In this document: positions 7,614-15,182 of the stretch, one piece after another | Numbering within the stretch: position 1 is the first letter of the stretch | Layout: each line of letters starts with the position of its first letter | Assembly (NCBI GenBank): GCA_007124075.1 | Contig: SLFV01000022.1 | Span: forward strand, 1 to 15,182 | Direction of reading: 5' to 3' | Length of the DNA: 15,182 bases | Origin: Roseimaritima sp. | GTDB taxonomy: Bacteria > Planctomycetota > Planctomycetia > Pirellulales > Pirellulaceae | Notes under the pieces: generated by a model | Told to the model about the DNA's origin: nothing | The model's input: the letters and a program-made list of their open reading frames with translations, nothing else | Databases searched by the model: none | Made by a program: the position numbers and the translations under genes

Positions 7614-7714
7614 CCTAACCGCCTGTTGAAAAGGGGGCTGACCCGCTCCGAGCTCGATTTCCTCGTGTTAGAGGGCTCCAAAGGGCCAGCCAACTTTTTC
7701 AACAGGCACCTAAC
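7614..7714. mobile_element. MITE-like inverted-repeat element with CCTAAC direct repeats
   Basis: The left arm (7621-7643) starts GCCTGTTGAAAA and the right arm (7684-7707) ends TTTTTCAACAGGC; about 20 of 24 positions pair, with one bulge. The 40-base centre holds smaller stems such as CCTC/GAGG. The sequence CCTAAC occurs one base outside each arm (7614-7619 and 7709-7714), which is what a 6-bp target duplication would look like. It has no coding capacity. It may be a non-autonomous transposable element or simply a strong structural repeat. Confidence 0.6.
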
Positions 7715-7933
7715 GGCCAATCAAACGCCCCCTTGATGCGACGATCCGTCAACGCAGACGGCCTTGCCGTTGCAAAAGAAATCTTGCGACCGTCATTCTG
7801 GCGATGCGGCGCAGCTGAAGCATCCAAATATGGCTGCAGGCATTGCTTTTTGCACGCTTTTTGTTAACCTCTTGCGATCCCAAACAAAATTTCAATGTTA
7901 CGTTAATGCTCTTCACTCAGGAGAAAACTGCTT
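7715..7933. other. Leader region of the small basic protein gene
   Basis: After the MITE-like element this stretch turns AT-richer from about 7850 (runs TTTTTG, CAAACAAAATTTCAATG), consistent with a promoter region for the small basic protein gene at 7934. The best pair I can find, TTGCGA (7872-7877) and TGTTAC (7896-7901) with an 18-base spacer, matches the sigma-70 consensus poorly, so I do not call it. An open frame covering most of the stretch (7764-7973) has no recognisable features and overlaps the small gene in another frame. Confidence 0.4.
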
Positions 7934-8023
7934 GTGGGTACAAAAAAGACAGGTAAAGGACGTCGTAAAGTAGGTCGCAAGAAACGCCGGATGCGAGCCA
8001 AGATCCGGCATCGCAAGAAATAA
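7934..8023 (+). CDS. 29-residue highly basic protein, possibly AURKAIP1/COX24-like ribosomal small protein
   Basis: A GTG codon preceded by AGGAGA (7919-7924, about 10 bases away) opens a 29-codon frame ending in TAA. The product starts MGTKKTGKGRRKVG, continues KKRRMRAKIRHRKK, and consists almost only of Lys, Arg, Gly and a few other residues (17 of 29 are Lys or Arg, plus one His). Very short Lys/Arg proteins of this kind bind ribosomal RNA, for example the mycobacterial small protein bS22 and the AURKAIP1/COX24 (mS38) family, and the KKRRMRAKIRHRKK part resembles that family's core. I also believe similar short proteins occur widely in planctomycetes. The match is by eye over a low-complexity sequence. 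The gene sits 146 bp before aconitase on the same strand, with no terminator between that I can see. Confidence 0.75.
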   Translation: MGTKKTGKGRRKVGRKKRRMRAKIRHRKK

Positions 8024-8169
8024 TCGTTGCCCTCCCGGTTTGGGCCGGCGATCGTCCTTCCCGTCTCGTGCGATCGTGATTTAGTGTATTTGGTGACCGA
8101 TGGCTTTCTGGCCGTTCGTTGTTGTGACCGTTTGTGCGCTTCTTGGTTTTTGTAGAAGGTAGTTTGACC

Positions 8170-10875
8170 GTGGGTTTTGATCCGTTTCACGCACGCGATA
8201 GGTTCGATACCGGCAATGGTTCGGCAACCATATTTCGACTCAGTCGCTTGCAAGATGCAGGCTTAGGGGCAATCGACCGGTTGCCGTTTTCGATTCGCAT
8301 TTTGCTGGAAGCGGTCCTGCGAAATTGCGATGGTTTCGCGGTGACCGAACAAGATGTTCGCAATTTGGCAAGCTGGAACGCAGCAGAACCGGCCAAGCAA
8401 GAAGTTCCCTTCAAGCCTTCTCGGGTGGTGCTGCAAGATTTTACCGGGGTTCCCGCAGTTGTTGACTTGGCCGCGATGCGTGGTGCAATGAAGCGGATGG
8501 GGGGAGATGCAAATCGCATCAATCCGCTGATACCCGTCGATCTGGTTGTCGATCACAGCGTGCAGGTCGATTTTTTTGGCGGCAATGATTCGCTGCAGCG
8601 AAATGTGGAAATTGAATTTCAGCGGAATCGGGAACGGTATGAATTTTTGAAATGGGGGCAGCAGGCATTTGACAATTTCCGCGTCGTGCCGCCCAATGTT
8701 GGTATCGTTCATCAAGTGAATCTGGAGTACCTGGCCTCGGTCGTTGCGCTGCGCGACAGTGAGGACGGTCCGGTCGCCATGCCGGATACATTGGTTGGTA
8801 CCGATAGCCACACCACGATGATTAACGGGCTGGGGGTGTTGGGCTGGGGGGTTGGCGGGATCGAAGCCGAAGCCAACATGCTGGGCCAGCCTTTGTACAT
8901 GCTGATGCCCGAAGTGGTCGGTTTTGAACTTCGCGGGGCGCTGCCAACCGGTGCGACTGCGACGGATCTTGTGTTACATGTGACGGAGATACTGCGTCGC
9001 GAAGGGGTTGTTGGCAAATTCGTCGAATTTTTTGGCCCCGGAGTGTCAGCGATGAGTCTGGCGGATCGCGCGACCTTAGCTAACATGGCGCCGGAGTATG
9101 GTGCGACGATGGGTTTTTTTCCCGTCGATGCGGTTACTTTGGATTACCTGCGGATGACGGGACGCGCGGAGACGCAAGTGCAACTGGTAGAACGGTACTG
9201 CAAGGAGCAGGGTCTGTTCCGCCGCGACGATGACCAGTCACTGCTGTACACCAAGACGTTGTCACTAGATTTAGCTAGTGTGGAGCCCAGTTTGGCGGGT
9301 CCGAAGCGTCCACAGGACCGTGTGGCACTTAGCGGCATGCGTGATGACTTCCGACAGTCATTAAGGTCTCCGGTTGGTGCAAAGGGGTTTGGGCTAAGCG
9401 AGCAGGAACTGGCTCGCGAGGGAACGATGCAAAATAACGGGCACAGCCAAACGCTGCACCACGGCGCTGTGGTCATCGCCGCAATTACTTCCTGCACCAA
9501 CACCAGTAATCCCTCAGTGATGATCGGTGCTGGCCTGCTGGCAAAGAATGCAGTGGCCAAAGGACTTCGGGTTCAGCCGTATGTGAAAACCAGCCTGGCT
9601 CCGGGGTCTCGCGTGGTGACAAATTATTTGGACAAGGCTGGTCTGACTGATGCATTGCGTGAACTAGGGTTCCACACCGTTGGGTACGGTTGCACGACCT
9701 GTATTGGGAATAGCGGTCCGCTGCCCGAACCGGTGGCTCACGCGATCATGTCGGGCGAACTGATTGCCTCGGCGGTGCTGAGTGGCAATCGCAATTTTGA
9801 AGGTCGCGTCAATCCATTAACCAAAGCCAATTACCTAGCCAGCCCACCACTGGTGGTGGCGTACGCATTGGCAGGTACTACCGACATTGACCTCGTTACT
9901 GAACCCTTGGGTACGGGACAGGATGGCCAACCAGTCTTCTTGCAGGATGTATGGCCTACTCATGAAGACATTGCGACGGTGGTCAAGGAATCGGTTTTAC
10001 CTGAAATGTTCCTCCAGGAATATTCACAGGCGGTTGGGGGCGATGCCCATTGGAGCGCGATTCAGGTGCAGCCTTCCGCAATTTTTGATTGGCAGGAAAG
10101 CAGCACTTACATTCAGGAACCACCGTTCCTGGCGGAAGTGACAACCGAGATCCCCGACGTGCAACCGATCCGTGCGGCTCGTGTCTTGGCTTTGTTGGGA
10201 GATACAGTAACGACCGACCATATCTCTCCCGCGGGGGCAATTGCAAAAGACGGTCCCGCGGGGCGTTATTTGCAGGAACAAGGAGTGCAGCCTAGGGATT
10301 TCAATAGCTTTGGTAGTCGCCGTGGAAATGACCGAGTTATGGTGCGGGGCACGTTTGCGAATATCCGTATTCGCAATCAAATGGCTCCCGGCACCGAAGG
10401 AGGGGTGACCCGCAAACTTCCCGAGGGTAAAACGCTCAGCATCTACGATGCAGCGATGGAATACCGCAACCAGGGGGTTTCTTTGGTCGTGATTGCGGGC
10501 AAAGAATACGGAACCGGTAGCAGTCGTGACTGGGCAGCTAAGGGAACGATGTTGCTGGGGGTCCGTGCGGTCATTGCAGCCAGTTACGAAAGAATTCACC
10601 GTAGTAACTTGGTCGGTATGGGCGTTCTGCCGTTGCAATTCAGTGATGGTCAAACCTGGCAGTCGCTTGGACTGACCGGAGAGGAGACTTACGATATTGA
10701 TGGCTTGGACGATTCGCTGCAACCGCGCAGCCAAGTGACCGTGACGGCGATGGCAGCAGATGGATCTGTCAAATCGTTTACGTGCGATGTGCGGATCGAT
10801 ACACCGGTGGAACTGCAATACTATCGGAACGGTGGTATTCTGCCGACGGTGTTGCGTGCTTTGGCAAAATCGTAA
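8170..10875 (+). CDS. acnA: Aconitate hydratase (aconitase A)
   Basis: The 901-residue protein catalyses citrate to isocitrate isomerisation through cis-aconitate in the TCA cycle, in the cytosol. It begins with [13 protein letters not shown], a normal AcnA/IRP1-type start. The three ligands of the 4Fe-4S cluster are Cys442 ([10 protein letters not shown]) and Cys508 and Cys511 ([12 protein letters not shown]). Other family blocks are [52 protein letters not shown] and, in the swivel domain, the substrate-binding [10 protein letters not shown] beginning at residue 783. Length matches the family. The frame is open back to a GTG at 8134, but the GTG at 8170 fits the usual N-terminus and has GAAGG about 10 bases upstream. 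Translation of the membrane-protein gene downstream begins nine bases past its stop, so aconitase probably leads an operon. Confidence 0.98.
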   Translation: MGFDPFHARDRFDTGNGSATIFRLSRLQDAGLGAIDRLPFSIRILLEAVLRNCDGFAVTEQDVRNLASWNAAEPAKQEVPFKPSRVVLQDFTGVPAVVDLAAMRGAMKRMGGDANRINPLIPVDLVVDHSVQVDFFGGNDSLQRNVEIEFQRNRERYEFLKWGQQAFDNFRVVPPNVGIVHQVNLEYLASVVALRDSEDGPVAMPDTLVGTDSHTTMINGLGVLGWGVGGIEAEANMLGQPLYMLMPEVVGFELRGALPTGATATDLVLHVTEILRREGVVGKFVEFFGPGVSAMSLADRATLANMAPEYGATMGFFPVDAVTLDYLRMTGRAETQVQLVERYCKEQGLFRRDDDQSLLYTKTLSLDLASVEPSLAGPKRPQDRVALSGMRDDFRQSLRSPVGAKGFGLSEQELAREGTMQNNGHSQTLHHGAVVIAAITSCTNTSNPSVMIGAGLLAKNAVAKGLRVQPYVKTSLAPGSRVVTNYLDKAGLTDALRELGFHTVGYGCTTCIGNSGPLPEPVAHAIMSGELIASAVLSGNRNFEGRVNPLTKANYLASPPLVVAYALAGTTDIDLVTEPLGTGQDGQPVFLQDVWPTHEDIATVVKESVLPEMFLQEYSQAVGGDAHWSAIQVQPSAIFDWQESSTYIQEPPFLAEVTTEIPDVQPIRAARVLALLGDTVTTDHISPAGAIAKDGPAGRYLQEQGVQPRDFNSFGSRRGNDRVMVRGTFANIRIRNQMAPGTEGGVTRKLPEGKTLSIYDAAMEYRNQGVSLVVIAGKEYGTGSSRDWAAKGTMLLGVRAVIAASYERIHRSNLVGMGVLPLQFSDGQTWQSLGLTGEETYDIDGLDDSLQPRSQVTVTAMAADGSVKSFTCDVRIDTPVELQYYRNGGILPTVLRALAKS

Positions 10876-10884
10876 GGCGAATTC

Positions 10885-11580
10885 ATGGCGGAGACCGATT
10901 TACGGATAGTGGAAGCCGACGGGATCAAGATTGATCTAAAAAACCGATATCTGGCCGCGGTGCTGGCGTGGGCGTTTCCGGGGTTGGGTCACTTCTATCA
11001 ACAGCGGTACGCGAAGGGTACCTTGTACGCGGTTTGCATCATGACCACGTATATCCTGGGGTTTGCCGTCGGTGGTGCCCATGTGGTCTACGCTTCGATG
11101 ACCCCCGGTGATCGACGCTGGCATTACGCCTGCCAGTTGGGCGTCGGGGTTGTGACCCTGCCTGCCCTGTGGCAGACAATGCGGCTGAATCAGGCCACTG
11201 AACGGATCTCGCGCCCAGGACAACCCCCGTTTTTTCGCACGCGCCGTGACTTCGTGCCAGCCATGGGGGGATGGATGTCGCCACCCCGACGACCTGTGTC
11301 CGAACAAAGTGCCGACGAGGTCGCTGCATGGTACGCTCGAAAGGGGGCGGGCTATGAAATGGGAACGTGGTATACGATGATCGCGGGACTGTTAAATATC
11401 CTGGTCATTTATGACGCGATGTCAGGTCCGCTGATTGTTCCTGGCGCTGGCCGCCGGAAGGAGGAGGACCAAGACGACACGCAAGACGCGTCAGGACCCG
11501 AAGTCCGAACGGCCAAAACAGTCGACGGGAAAGTGACGGCGGATTCTAACGTGGAATCGATTCGGGAGCCGAAGTCATGA
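10885..11580 (+). CDS. Multi-pass membrane protein with PGLGHFYQ motif (probably DUF6677-type)
   Basis: The 231-residue product has about four hydrophobic segments: 21-36 (YLAAVLAWAFPGLGHF), 46-70, about 82-97 and about 161-185. The first contains PGLGHFYQQRYAKG, the turn found in TM2-like and related small membrane domains, and the following Tyr-Ala-Lys-Gly-Thr is typical too. I believe it belongs to the planctomycete family listed as DUF6677, but that is from memory of the pattern. The last 45 residues form a charged, probably disordered tail (RRKEEDQDDTQD). The ATG follows the aconitase stop by nine bases, with AAGG from the stop region serving as ribosome binding site. Its last codon overlaps the next gene, so translation is likely coupled. 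No function is known to me. Confidence 0.85.
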   Translation: MAETDLRIVEADGIKIDLKNRYLAAVLAWAFPGLGHFYQQRYAKGTLYAVCIMTTYILGFAVGGAHVVYASMTPGDRRWHYACQLGVGVVTLPALWQTMRLNQATERISRPGQPPFFRTRRDFVPAMGGWMSPPRRPVSEQSADEVAAWYARKGAGYEMGTWYTMIAGLLNILVIYDAMSGPLIVPGAGRRKEEDQDDTQDASGPEVRTAKTVDGKVTADSNVESIREPKS

Positions 11581-11768
11581 TGTCAATTTCACCAACGTAC
11601 CTGCTGTATTTTGTTCCGCTGCTGGTGGCTATTTCTTTGGTTTACGGGGCAACACGACACGAAGATTTGACCTTGATTCTCAGACACGCGCTCCACACGG
11701 CTTACTGGATGACGGGGTTTATGGGGGTGATTTTCGTGATTTTGGTTTTGATTGGGCTGCTGGTGTAA
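11577..11768 (+). CDS. 63-residue two-TM membrane protein
   Basis: The start codon overlaps the preceding stop (ATGA), a sign of translational coupling; a second ATG follows directly at 11580. The product has two hydrophobic helices, about residues 5-24 (SPTYLLYFVPLLVAISLVYG) and 43-63 (WMTGFMGVIFVILVLIGLLV), joined by a loop with RHEDLTLILRHALH. Nothing in it suggests catalysis. Its position between the membrane protein and the TPR-glycosyltransferase gene, with gaps of -4 and 30 bp, suggests a role as partner of the upstream membrane protein, but that is inference from the layout only. Confidence 0.8.
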   Translation: MMSISPTYLLYFVPLLVAISLVYGATRHEDLTLILRHALHTAYWMTGFMGVIFVILVLIGLLV

Positions 11769-11798
11769 GTCGTTCCTGTTCGCACTGGAGAAATCTGC

Positions 11799-13154
11799 GT
11801 GCCCCAAAATTCACGGGTTTTGCAGCAAGGCTGGCAGATCCATCAGCAGGGACGCGTGGACGAAGCGCTAGCGGTTTACCAACAGGTCCTCGCTGCGAAC
11901 CCCGGCGATGCAGCGGCACACGTTTACGCTGGCATCGCTTTCTTTGATAAACGTCGCTTTGACGCGGCGGAGCAGGCCTACCGGCAGGCGATTCGATTGC
12001 AGGACCCGTTTCCCGTCGCGTGGAATAATTTGGGCAACGCGCTGCGGATGCTGCACCGCGTGCCAGAGGCTGATGAGTGTTTTGAGACCGCACTGCGGCA
12101 GCAGCCTGGTTACATCAGTGCCTTGAAAAATCGGGGCACGCTGTGGATTTGGTCGGGCCACGTGGAAAGGGGGCTGCGGTGGTACGAATTCGGTTTGCAA
12201 CATGCCCCGCAGGATGCGGAGCTGCATCGTAATTTGGGCTTGATTTACCTGTTGCAAGGGCGATTTGCCGAGGGTTGGCCGGAGTATCGGTGGCGGTGGC
12301 AATTGCCAGGATTATCGCGTCCTGCCTGTTCGGCACCCTTGTGGCACGGTGAGCAATTGGAGGGCAAGTCGGTATTGATCTATCCCGAACAGGGACTAGG
12401 GGATGCAATTCATTTCGTGCGGGTTTGCCAGGATTTGAGCCAGCGAGGGGCAATCGTCTACCTGCACTGCCCCCTGAATTTGCTGCCGCTGTTCACAACC
12501 GTCTGTGGAATTCATCAATTGTTGCTCCCCGGGATGCCCTTGCCACCAGTTGATTTTCAATGCTCGTTGATCGAAGCCGCCGAATACTTACAGGTCTATG
12601 GCGATTGCGTCGCAAAACAAACACCCTACATCGCGGTTTCAGACACACTGGAGCACTACTGGCATCGCTGGCTGGGTGCCACAACCGGTTTCCGCATTGG
12701 GATTTGCTGGCAGGGTAATCCCGCCCATCACGCTGACCATTTTCGCAGCATCCCGCTGGAAACATTTGCGCCTCTGATGGAACAGCCAGGAATCCGCTGG
12801 ATTTCGCTGCAACATGGTTATGGCAGCGAACAGTTATCGCAGGTAACGTTTTCCGAGCGGATTGAAAAGCTTCCTAGTACGGTTGACCAATCCAACGCGT
12901 TTCTGGATACGGCGGCAATTATGAAAAATCTGGATCTGGTAATCACGATCGATACCGTTACAGCGCATCTGGCGGGAGCCCTAGACGTTCCGACCTGGTT
13001 AATTCTGGGCAAGGTTCCCGATTGGCGTTGGCACCTTCATACATCGACCACCCCGTGGTACCCATCGATTCGGCTTTTCCGTCAGCAACGGTTGGGGCAA
13101 TGGAGCGATGTCATGCAGTCAATCGTGATGGCACTGAGCGTTTTTCGGAAATAA
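11799..13154 (+). CDS. TPR protein fused to GT9-like glycosyltransferase domain
   Basis: The 451-residue product has an N-terminal tetratricopeptide array (about residues 6-165, four to five repeats; e.g. GRVDEALAVYQQVLAANPGD, FDAAEQAYRQAI, LGNALRMLHRVPEADECFE). A C-terminal domain (about 188-451) follows with PEQGLGDAIHFVR (196-208), RIGICWQGNPAH (299-310), RSIPLETFAPL (316-326), DLVITIDTVTAHLAGAL (379-395) and WYPSIRLFRQ (420-429). These blocks belong to the TPR-linked family related to ADP-heptose:LPS heptosyltransferases (GT9-like), common in planctomycetes and proteobacteria. Donor and acceptor are unknown; protein or surface glycan modification are both possible. The start is a GTG with GGAG eight bases upstream. 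It is probably the last gene of the aconitase operon; it converges on the YTV-protein gene. Confidence 0.87.
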   Translation: MPQNSRVLQQGWQIHQQGRVDEALAVYQQVLAANPGDAAAHVYAGIAFFDKRRFDAAEQAYRQAIRLQDPFPVAWNNLGNALRMLHRVPEADECFETALRQQPGYISALKNRGTLWIWSGHVERGLRWYEFGLQHAPQDAELHRNLGLIYLLQGRFAEGWPEYRWRWQLPGLSRPACSAPLWHGEQLEGKSVLIYPEQGLGDAIHFVRVCQDLSQRGAIVYLHCPLNLLPLFTTVCGIHQLLLPGMPLPPVDFQCSLIEAAEYLQVYGDCVAKQTPYIAVSDTLEHYWHRWLGATTGFRIGICWQGNPAHHADHFRSIPLETFAPLMEQPGIRWISLQHGYGSEQLSQVTFSERIEKLPSTVDQSNAFLDTAAIMKNLDLVITIDTVTAHLAGALDVPTWLILGKVPDWRWHLHTSTTPWYPSIRLFRQQRLGQWSDVMQSIVMALSVFRK

Positions 13155-13177
13155 CGCCTCACTGCGATTGTTTTAGC

Positions 13178-13189
13178 GGTTCGTGAACC
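13178..13189. repeat. Palindrome GGTTCGTGAACC
   Basis: A near-perfect 12-bp palindrome lies 23 bp after the stop of the glycosyltransferase gene. It differs by one base from the perfect palindrome at 13339-13350; together they bracket the REPIN-like copy B. It could be part of a repeat unit or a protein-binding site. Confidence 0.45.
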
Positions 13190-13200
13190 TCAATTTTAGC

Positions 13201-13256
13201 GTAGTGGAATTCGCCAGAATTCCTCTCGCTCGGCGAATTTGGGCAAATTCCACTAC
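13201..13256. repeat. REPIN-like paired hairpin element with GTAG/CTAC ends (copy B)
   Basis: The 56-bp element has the same layout as the copy at 7549: GTAGT, an 18-base hairpin with a perfect 7-bp stem (GGAATTC / GAATTCC, loop GCCA), a 10-base spacer, an inverted second hairpin with a 6-bp stem and 4-base loop, and ACTAC. The first 23 bases differ from copy A at only two positions, and those two form a base pair (G-C there, A-T here). The element lies in the gap between two convergent genes, where it could also serve as a transcription barrier from both sides. Confidence 0.7.
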
Positions 13257-13338
13257 GGACCAACCCAGATTTTTGCGATGACCATGCATTAGCAGGCTGC
13301 CAGCCCCCACCCAAGCACGCTTCCTTTGAGGGGATTCC

Positions 13339-13350
13339 GGTTCGCGAACC
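13339..13350. repeat. Palindrome GGTTCGCGAACC
   Basis: A perfect 12-bp palindrome lies 33 bp beyond the end of the YTV-protein gene. It is related to the copy at 13178-13189 (11 of 12 bases). Both are outside coding regions. Confidence 0.45.
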
Positions 13351-13382
13351 CCAGCCCTAATCAATCGCATTTTCTCGGCCCG

Positions 13383-14996
13383 TTACGCTTCGCGGGCCAG
13401 ACGACGAAGGTGGGGGCGATACAGGTGAATGCGATGGGCTGCCGGGGAACCCAAAGACGGTTGATCGACGTCGCTCGTGTCATCCGAGGGCGAGCCATCG
13501 TCTTGGTCGTCCGCACCGTTCCCGAAAATATCGACGTTAGCGTCATCGGCATCACCATTGTCATTGCCGTCAATTCTCACACCCTCTAACCGGGTTTCGG
13601 GCTTTAGCGACTCCGCCGTCTCACTTTCACTGTCCGCGGCGCTGTCGCTTTCCAAGATCGGTACCATGTCGGAACTGTATCCGTCACCAAATGAGGAGTA
13701 ACCCTGCACAATCGAAGCGCTGAACGGGTCGCTGTACGAATGAGGAATCCGTTGGACCACTTGTCGCGGCACCATCTGTTGTTCCTCAATTCGAACCCAG
13801 ACAGGACGTGTCCTGGGAACCTTAACACGCTGCACGACACGCTCCTGTTCGTAATACCGAACTTCCACGGGGCGACTAGAGGTTTCATACACCATTTCTT
13901 GGGTAGTCACGGGAACCTTGCGCACTCGCTCCTCGGTGACGTATCGTGTGACCTGCTGGGGCACTTTCCTGGTCTGAGTTTCCGTTACCGGTCGTTGGAC
14001 TTGGTACGGAATTTTCCTCACCTCGGTCACTTGCTGAAATCGTGTGACCTGAACAGGCACCTTTTCGGCAACGGTTTCCGTTTGCATCCGCTGAACCTGA
14101 ACGGGAACTTTCTGAGTTACCACCTCGGTCTGCATTCGCTGAACTTGCACGGGAACCTGCTGCTGAACCGTCTCCGGCATGAAGGAGGTTTGTGCGACCT
14201 GTTGGGTGACAAAATTAGGGCGATAAGCCAACTGCGTTTGCACCGTTGGAGGCGTCACGGTTGGAATCCATGCGGGACCACCCAAGTTTCTCCTCGCAAA
14301 CAAACCCAATGGACCGGCGGTGTATCCAAATCCGGGCTGCCAGCCAAGCCCATACTGAACCGTCCCCGGTTGCACGACCTGTTGCGGAACGAAGCCCCCT
14401 GCGTCGACGACTTGTTGTTGATAAGTCGTGACCGGTCGAAGCGTCGTGTATTGCTGAGTCTGTAGCTGCGTCTCCACGACGGGGCGCTGAACCGTATATT
14501 GTTGCTCCCGGAACTGGGTTTCAACGACCGGACGCTGAACCGTGTACTGTCTTTCTTGGAACTGGGTTTCAACAACCGGGCGAAAACTGGTCACCTGCTC
14601 CTCACGTTCGGCCGTCTCCGTAACGTATCGTGTTGAAGTCACTGTCTCGTCCCGGTAGCTGGTTTCCACCACCGGTCGCTGTACGAAATAACGTTCCTCG
14701 CGATACGACGTCTTGGTAACCGGTTTACCAACGCGATACTCCCGCTGCTCAGTCCGCGTTTTCAGCACGGGACGAAAAGAAACGATTTCTTTTTCCTCGT
14801 ATTCGGTTTGATATTCCAGCCGATAGCGGGCAACGGTCTGCGGTTCCATGACGGTTTCGCATTGCAGACGGTAGGCCGGTTGAAAACAGCAGGCATCCTG
14901 AGCCGGTAAGTTGGCGTGCGTCATCGATCCGGCAACCAAGATCGGCAGCACTCGTTTCGCAGCGGAGTCCAGAGAATATTTGCTCGATACCTTCAC
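13383..14996 (-). CDS. Secreted YTV-repeat protein, putative planctomycete cell-surface protein
   Basis: The 537-residue product has a probable signal peptide (about 1-34, RVLPILVAGSMTHANLPAQ), three cysteines just after it (36, 37, 46), and then two blocks of short Val/Gln/Arg-rich repeats. Block one (about 58-192) repeats units such as QYTVQRPVVETQ; block two (about 272-412) repeats VPVQVQRMQTE-like units. A Gly/Pro/Gln linker with GLGWQPGFGYTAG separates them. The YTV repeat family was defined in Rhodopirellula, where such proteins are linked to the proteinaceous cell wall. A very acidic Ser/Asp tail (about 450-512) ends in a basic stretch. The frame is open back to a TTG at 15026, but the GTG at 14996 has AGGA eight bases upstream and gives a cleaner signal peptide. 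The 186 bp upstream to the window edge should hold its promoter; I see no clear motif. Confidence 0.88.
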   Translation of the reverse strand: MKVSSKYSLDSAAKRVLPILVAGSMTHANLPAQDACCFQPAYRLQCETVMEPQTVARYRLEYQTEYEEKEIVSFRPVLKTRTEQREYRVGKPVTKTSYREERYFVQRPVVETSYRDETVTSTRYVTETAEREEQVTSFRPVVETQFQERQYTVQRPVVETQFREQQYTVQRPVVETQLQTQQYTTLRPVTTYQQQVVDAGGFVPQQVVQPGTVQYGLGWQPGFGYTAGPLGLFARRNLGGPAWIPTVTPPTVQTQLAYRPNFVTQQVAQTSFMPETVQQQVPVQVQRMQTEVVTQKVPVQVQRMQTETVAEKVPVQVTRFQQVTEVRKIPYQVQRPVTETQTRKVPQQVTRYVTEERVRKVPVTTQEMVYETSSRPVEVRYYEQERVVQRVKVPRTRPVWVRIEEQQMVPRQVVQRIPHSYSDPFSASIVQGYSSFGDGYSSDMVPILESDSAADSESETAESLKPETRLEGVRIDGNDNGDADDANVDIFGNGADDQDDGSPSDDTSDVDQPSLGSPAAHRIHLYRPHLRRLAREA

Positions 14997-15182
14997 AACG
15001 TTATTCCTTAATAGCCGTAAAACCAATCATGCGTCTGTTGACCCACCGTTCGGCGAAAACTTCGGTTGGCCCATTTGACCTCCCCGGCCCGCGACTTCCC
15101 CACCGTGCATGGTGCAACCGGAGTGGAGGTAGCGAGTGTTTAAGTAGTTCCCGAACGGTCCCCCGATCATTCCTTTAATCCC

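Noticed and set aside
7549..7707. CRISPR array
   Set aside because: The repeats here are two different palindromic elements, not regularly spaced identical direct repeats, and no cas gene is present.
7872..7901. Possible sigma-70 promoter TTGCGA / 18 bases / TGTTAC before the small basic protein gene
   Set aside because: Only 4 of 6 and 3 of 6 consensus matches; too weak to annotate.
7764..7973. 69-codon frame overlapping the start of the small basic protein gene
   Set aside because: It lacks a ribosome binding site and recognisable features, and the overlapping 29-codon gene has both a good Shine-Dalgarno sequence and a distinctive product.
10024..10818. Minus-strand open frame of 264 codons inside the aconitase gene
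   Set aside because: It lies wholly opposite a strongly conserved aconitase C-terminal region and encodes no recognisable domain.
13740..14465. Long plus-strand open frame (241 codons) opposite the YTV-protein gene
   Set aside because: It mirrors the codon pattern of the repeats on the other strand, gives a low-complexity His/Leu/Asn-rich product and has no family features.
15110..15150. ECF-type promoter upstream of the YTV gene (GGGAACT on the minus strand)
   Set aside because: A -35-like GGAAC is present but no matching -10 element at the right distance could be found.

Overview
The window looks like part of a planctomycete chromosome, most likely a Rhodopirellula-like member of the Pirellulaceae. 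The signs are a secreted protein built of YTV-type repeats (a family described from Rhodopirellula), a Tat-signal Gfo/Idh/MocA oxidoreductase of the planctomycete kind, a CtBP-like 2-hydroxyacid dehydrogenase, a secreted protein with a CX4CH site, moderate to high GC, and frequent GTG/TTG starts with weak ribosome binding sites. This placement is inferred from gene content, not from a marker gene.

Left third (1-4743), all on the minus strand: an MFS exporter cut by the window edge, then, read in transcription order from the right, a Tat-exported Gfo/Idh/MocA oxidoreductase, a CinA-like protein whose C-terminal amidohydrolase domain appears to have lost its signature loop, and a CtBP-like D-2-hydroxyacid dehydrogenase. 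The last three are closely spaced and could be one transcript. A gene-free stretch of about 400 bp (4744-5149) separates them from the plus-strand genes.

Middle (5150-8023), plus strand: a SprT-like metalloprotease, a secreted protein with a cytochrome-c-like CX4CH motif, and a short prepilin-like protein run head to tail and end at a clear intrinsic terminator. The intergenic region that follows is crowded. It holds a 55-bp paired hairpin element with GTAG/CTAC ends that matches the layout of a REPIN (two inverted REPs), then an 89-bp MITE-like inverted-repeat element flanked by CCTAAC direct repeats. After these comes a 29-residue, extremely basic protein gene that is easy to miss.

Right third (8170-14996): aconitase (AcnA type) is followed, with very short gaps or overlaps, by a four-TM membrane protein, a 63-residue two-TM protein and a TPR-glycosyltransferase fusion, probably one operon. 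It converges on a minus-strand gene for a YTV-repeat surface protein. The convergent gap holds a second copy of the GTAG/CTAC element and two related GGTTCGYGAACC palindromes.

I see no clear new defence or metabolic system. The most interesting signals are the two mobile-looking hairpin families, with base-pair-preserving changes between the two REPIN copies, the tiny basic protein upstream of aconitase, and the isolated prepilin-like gene.
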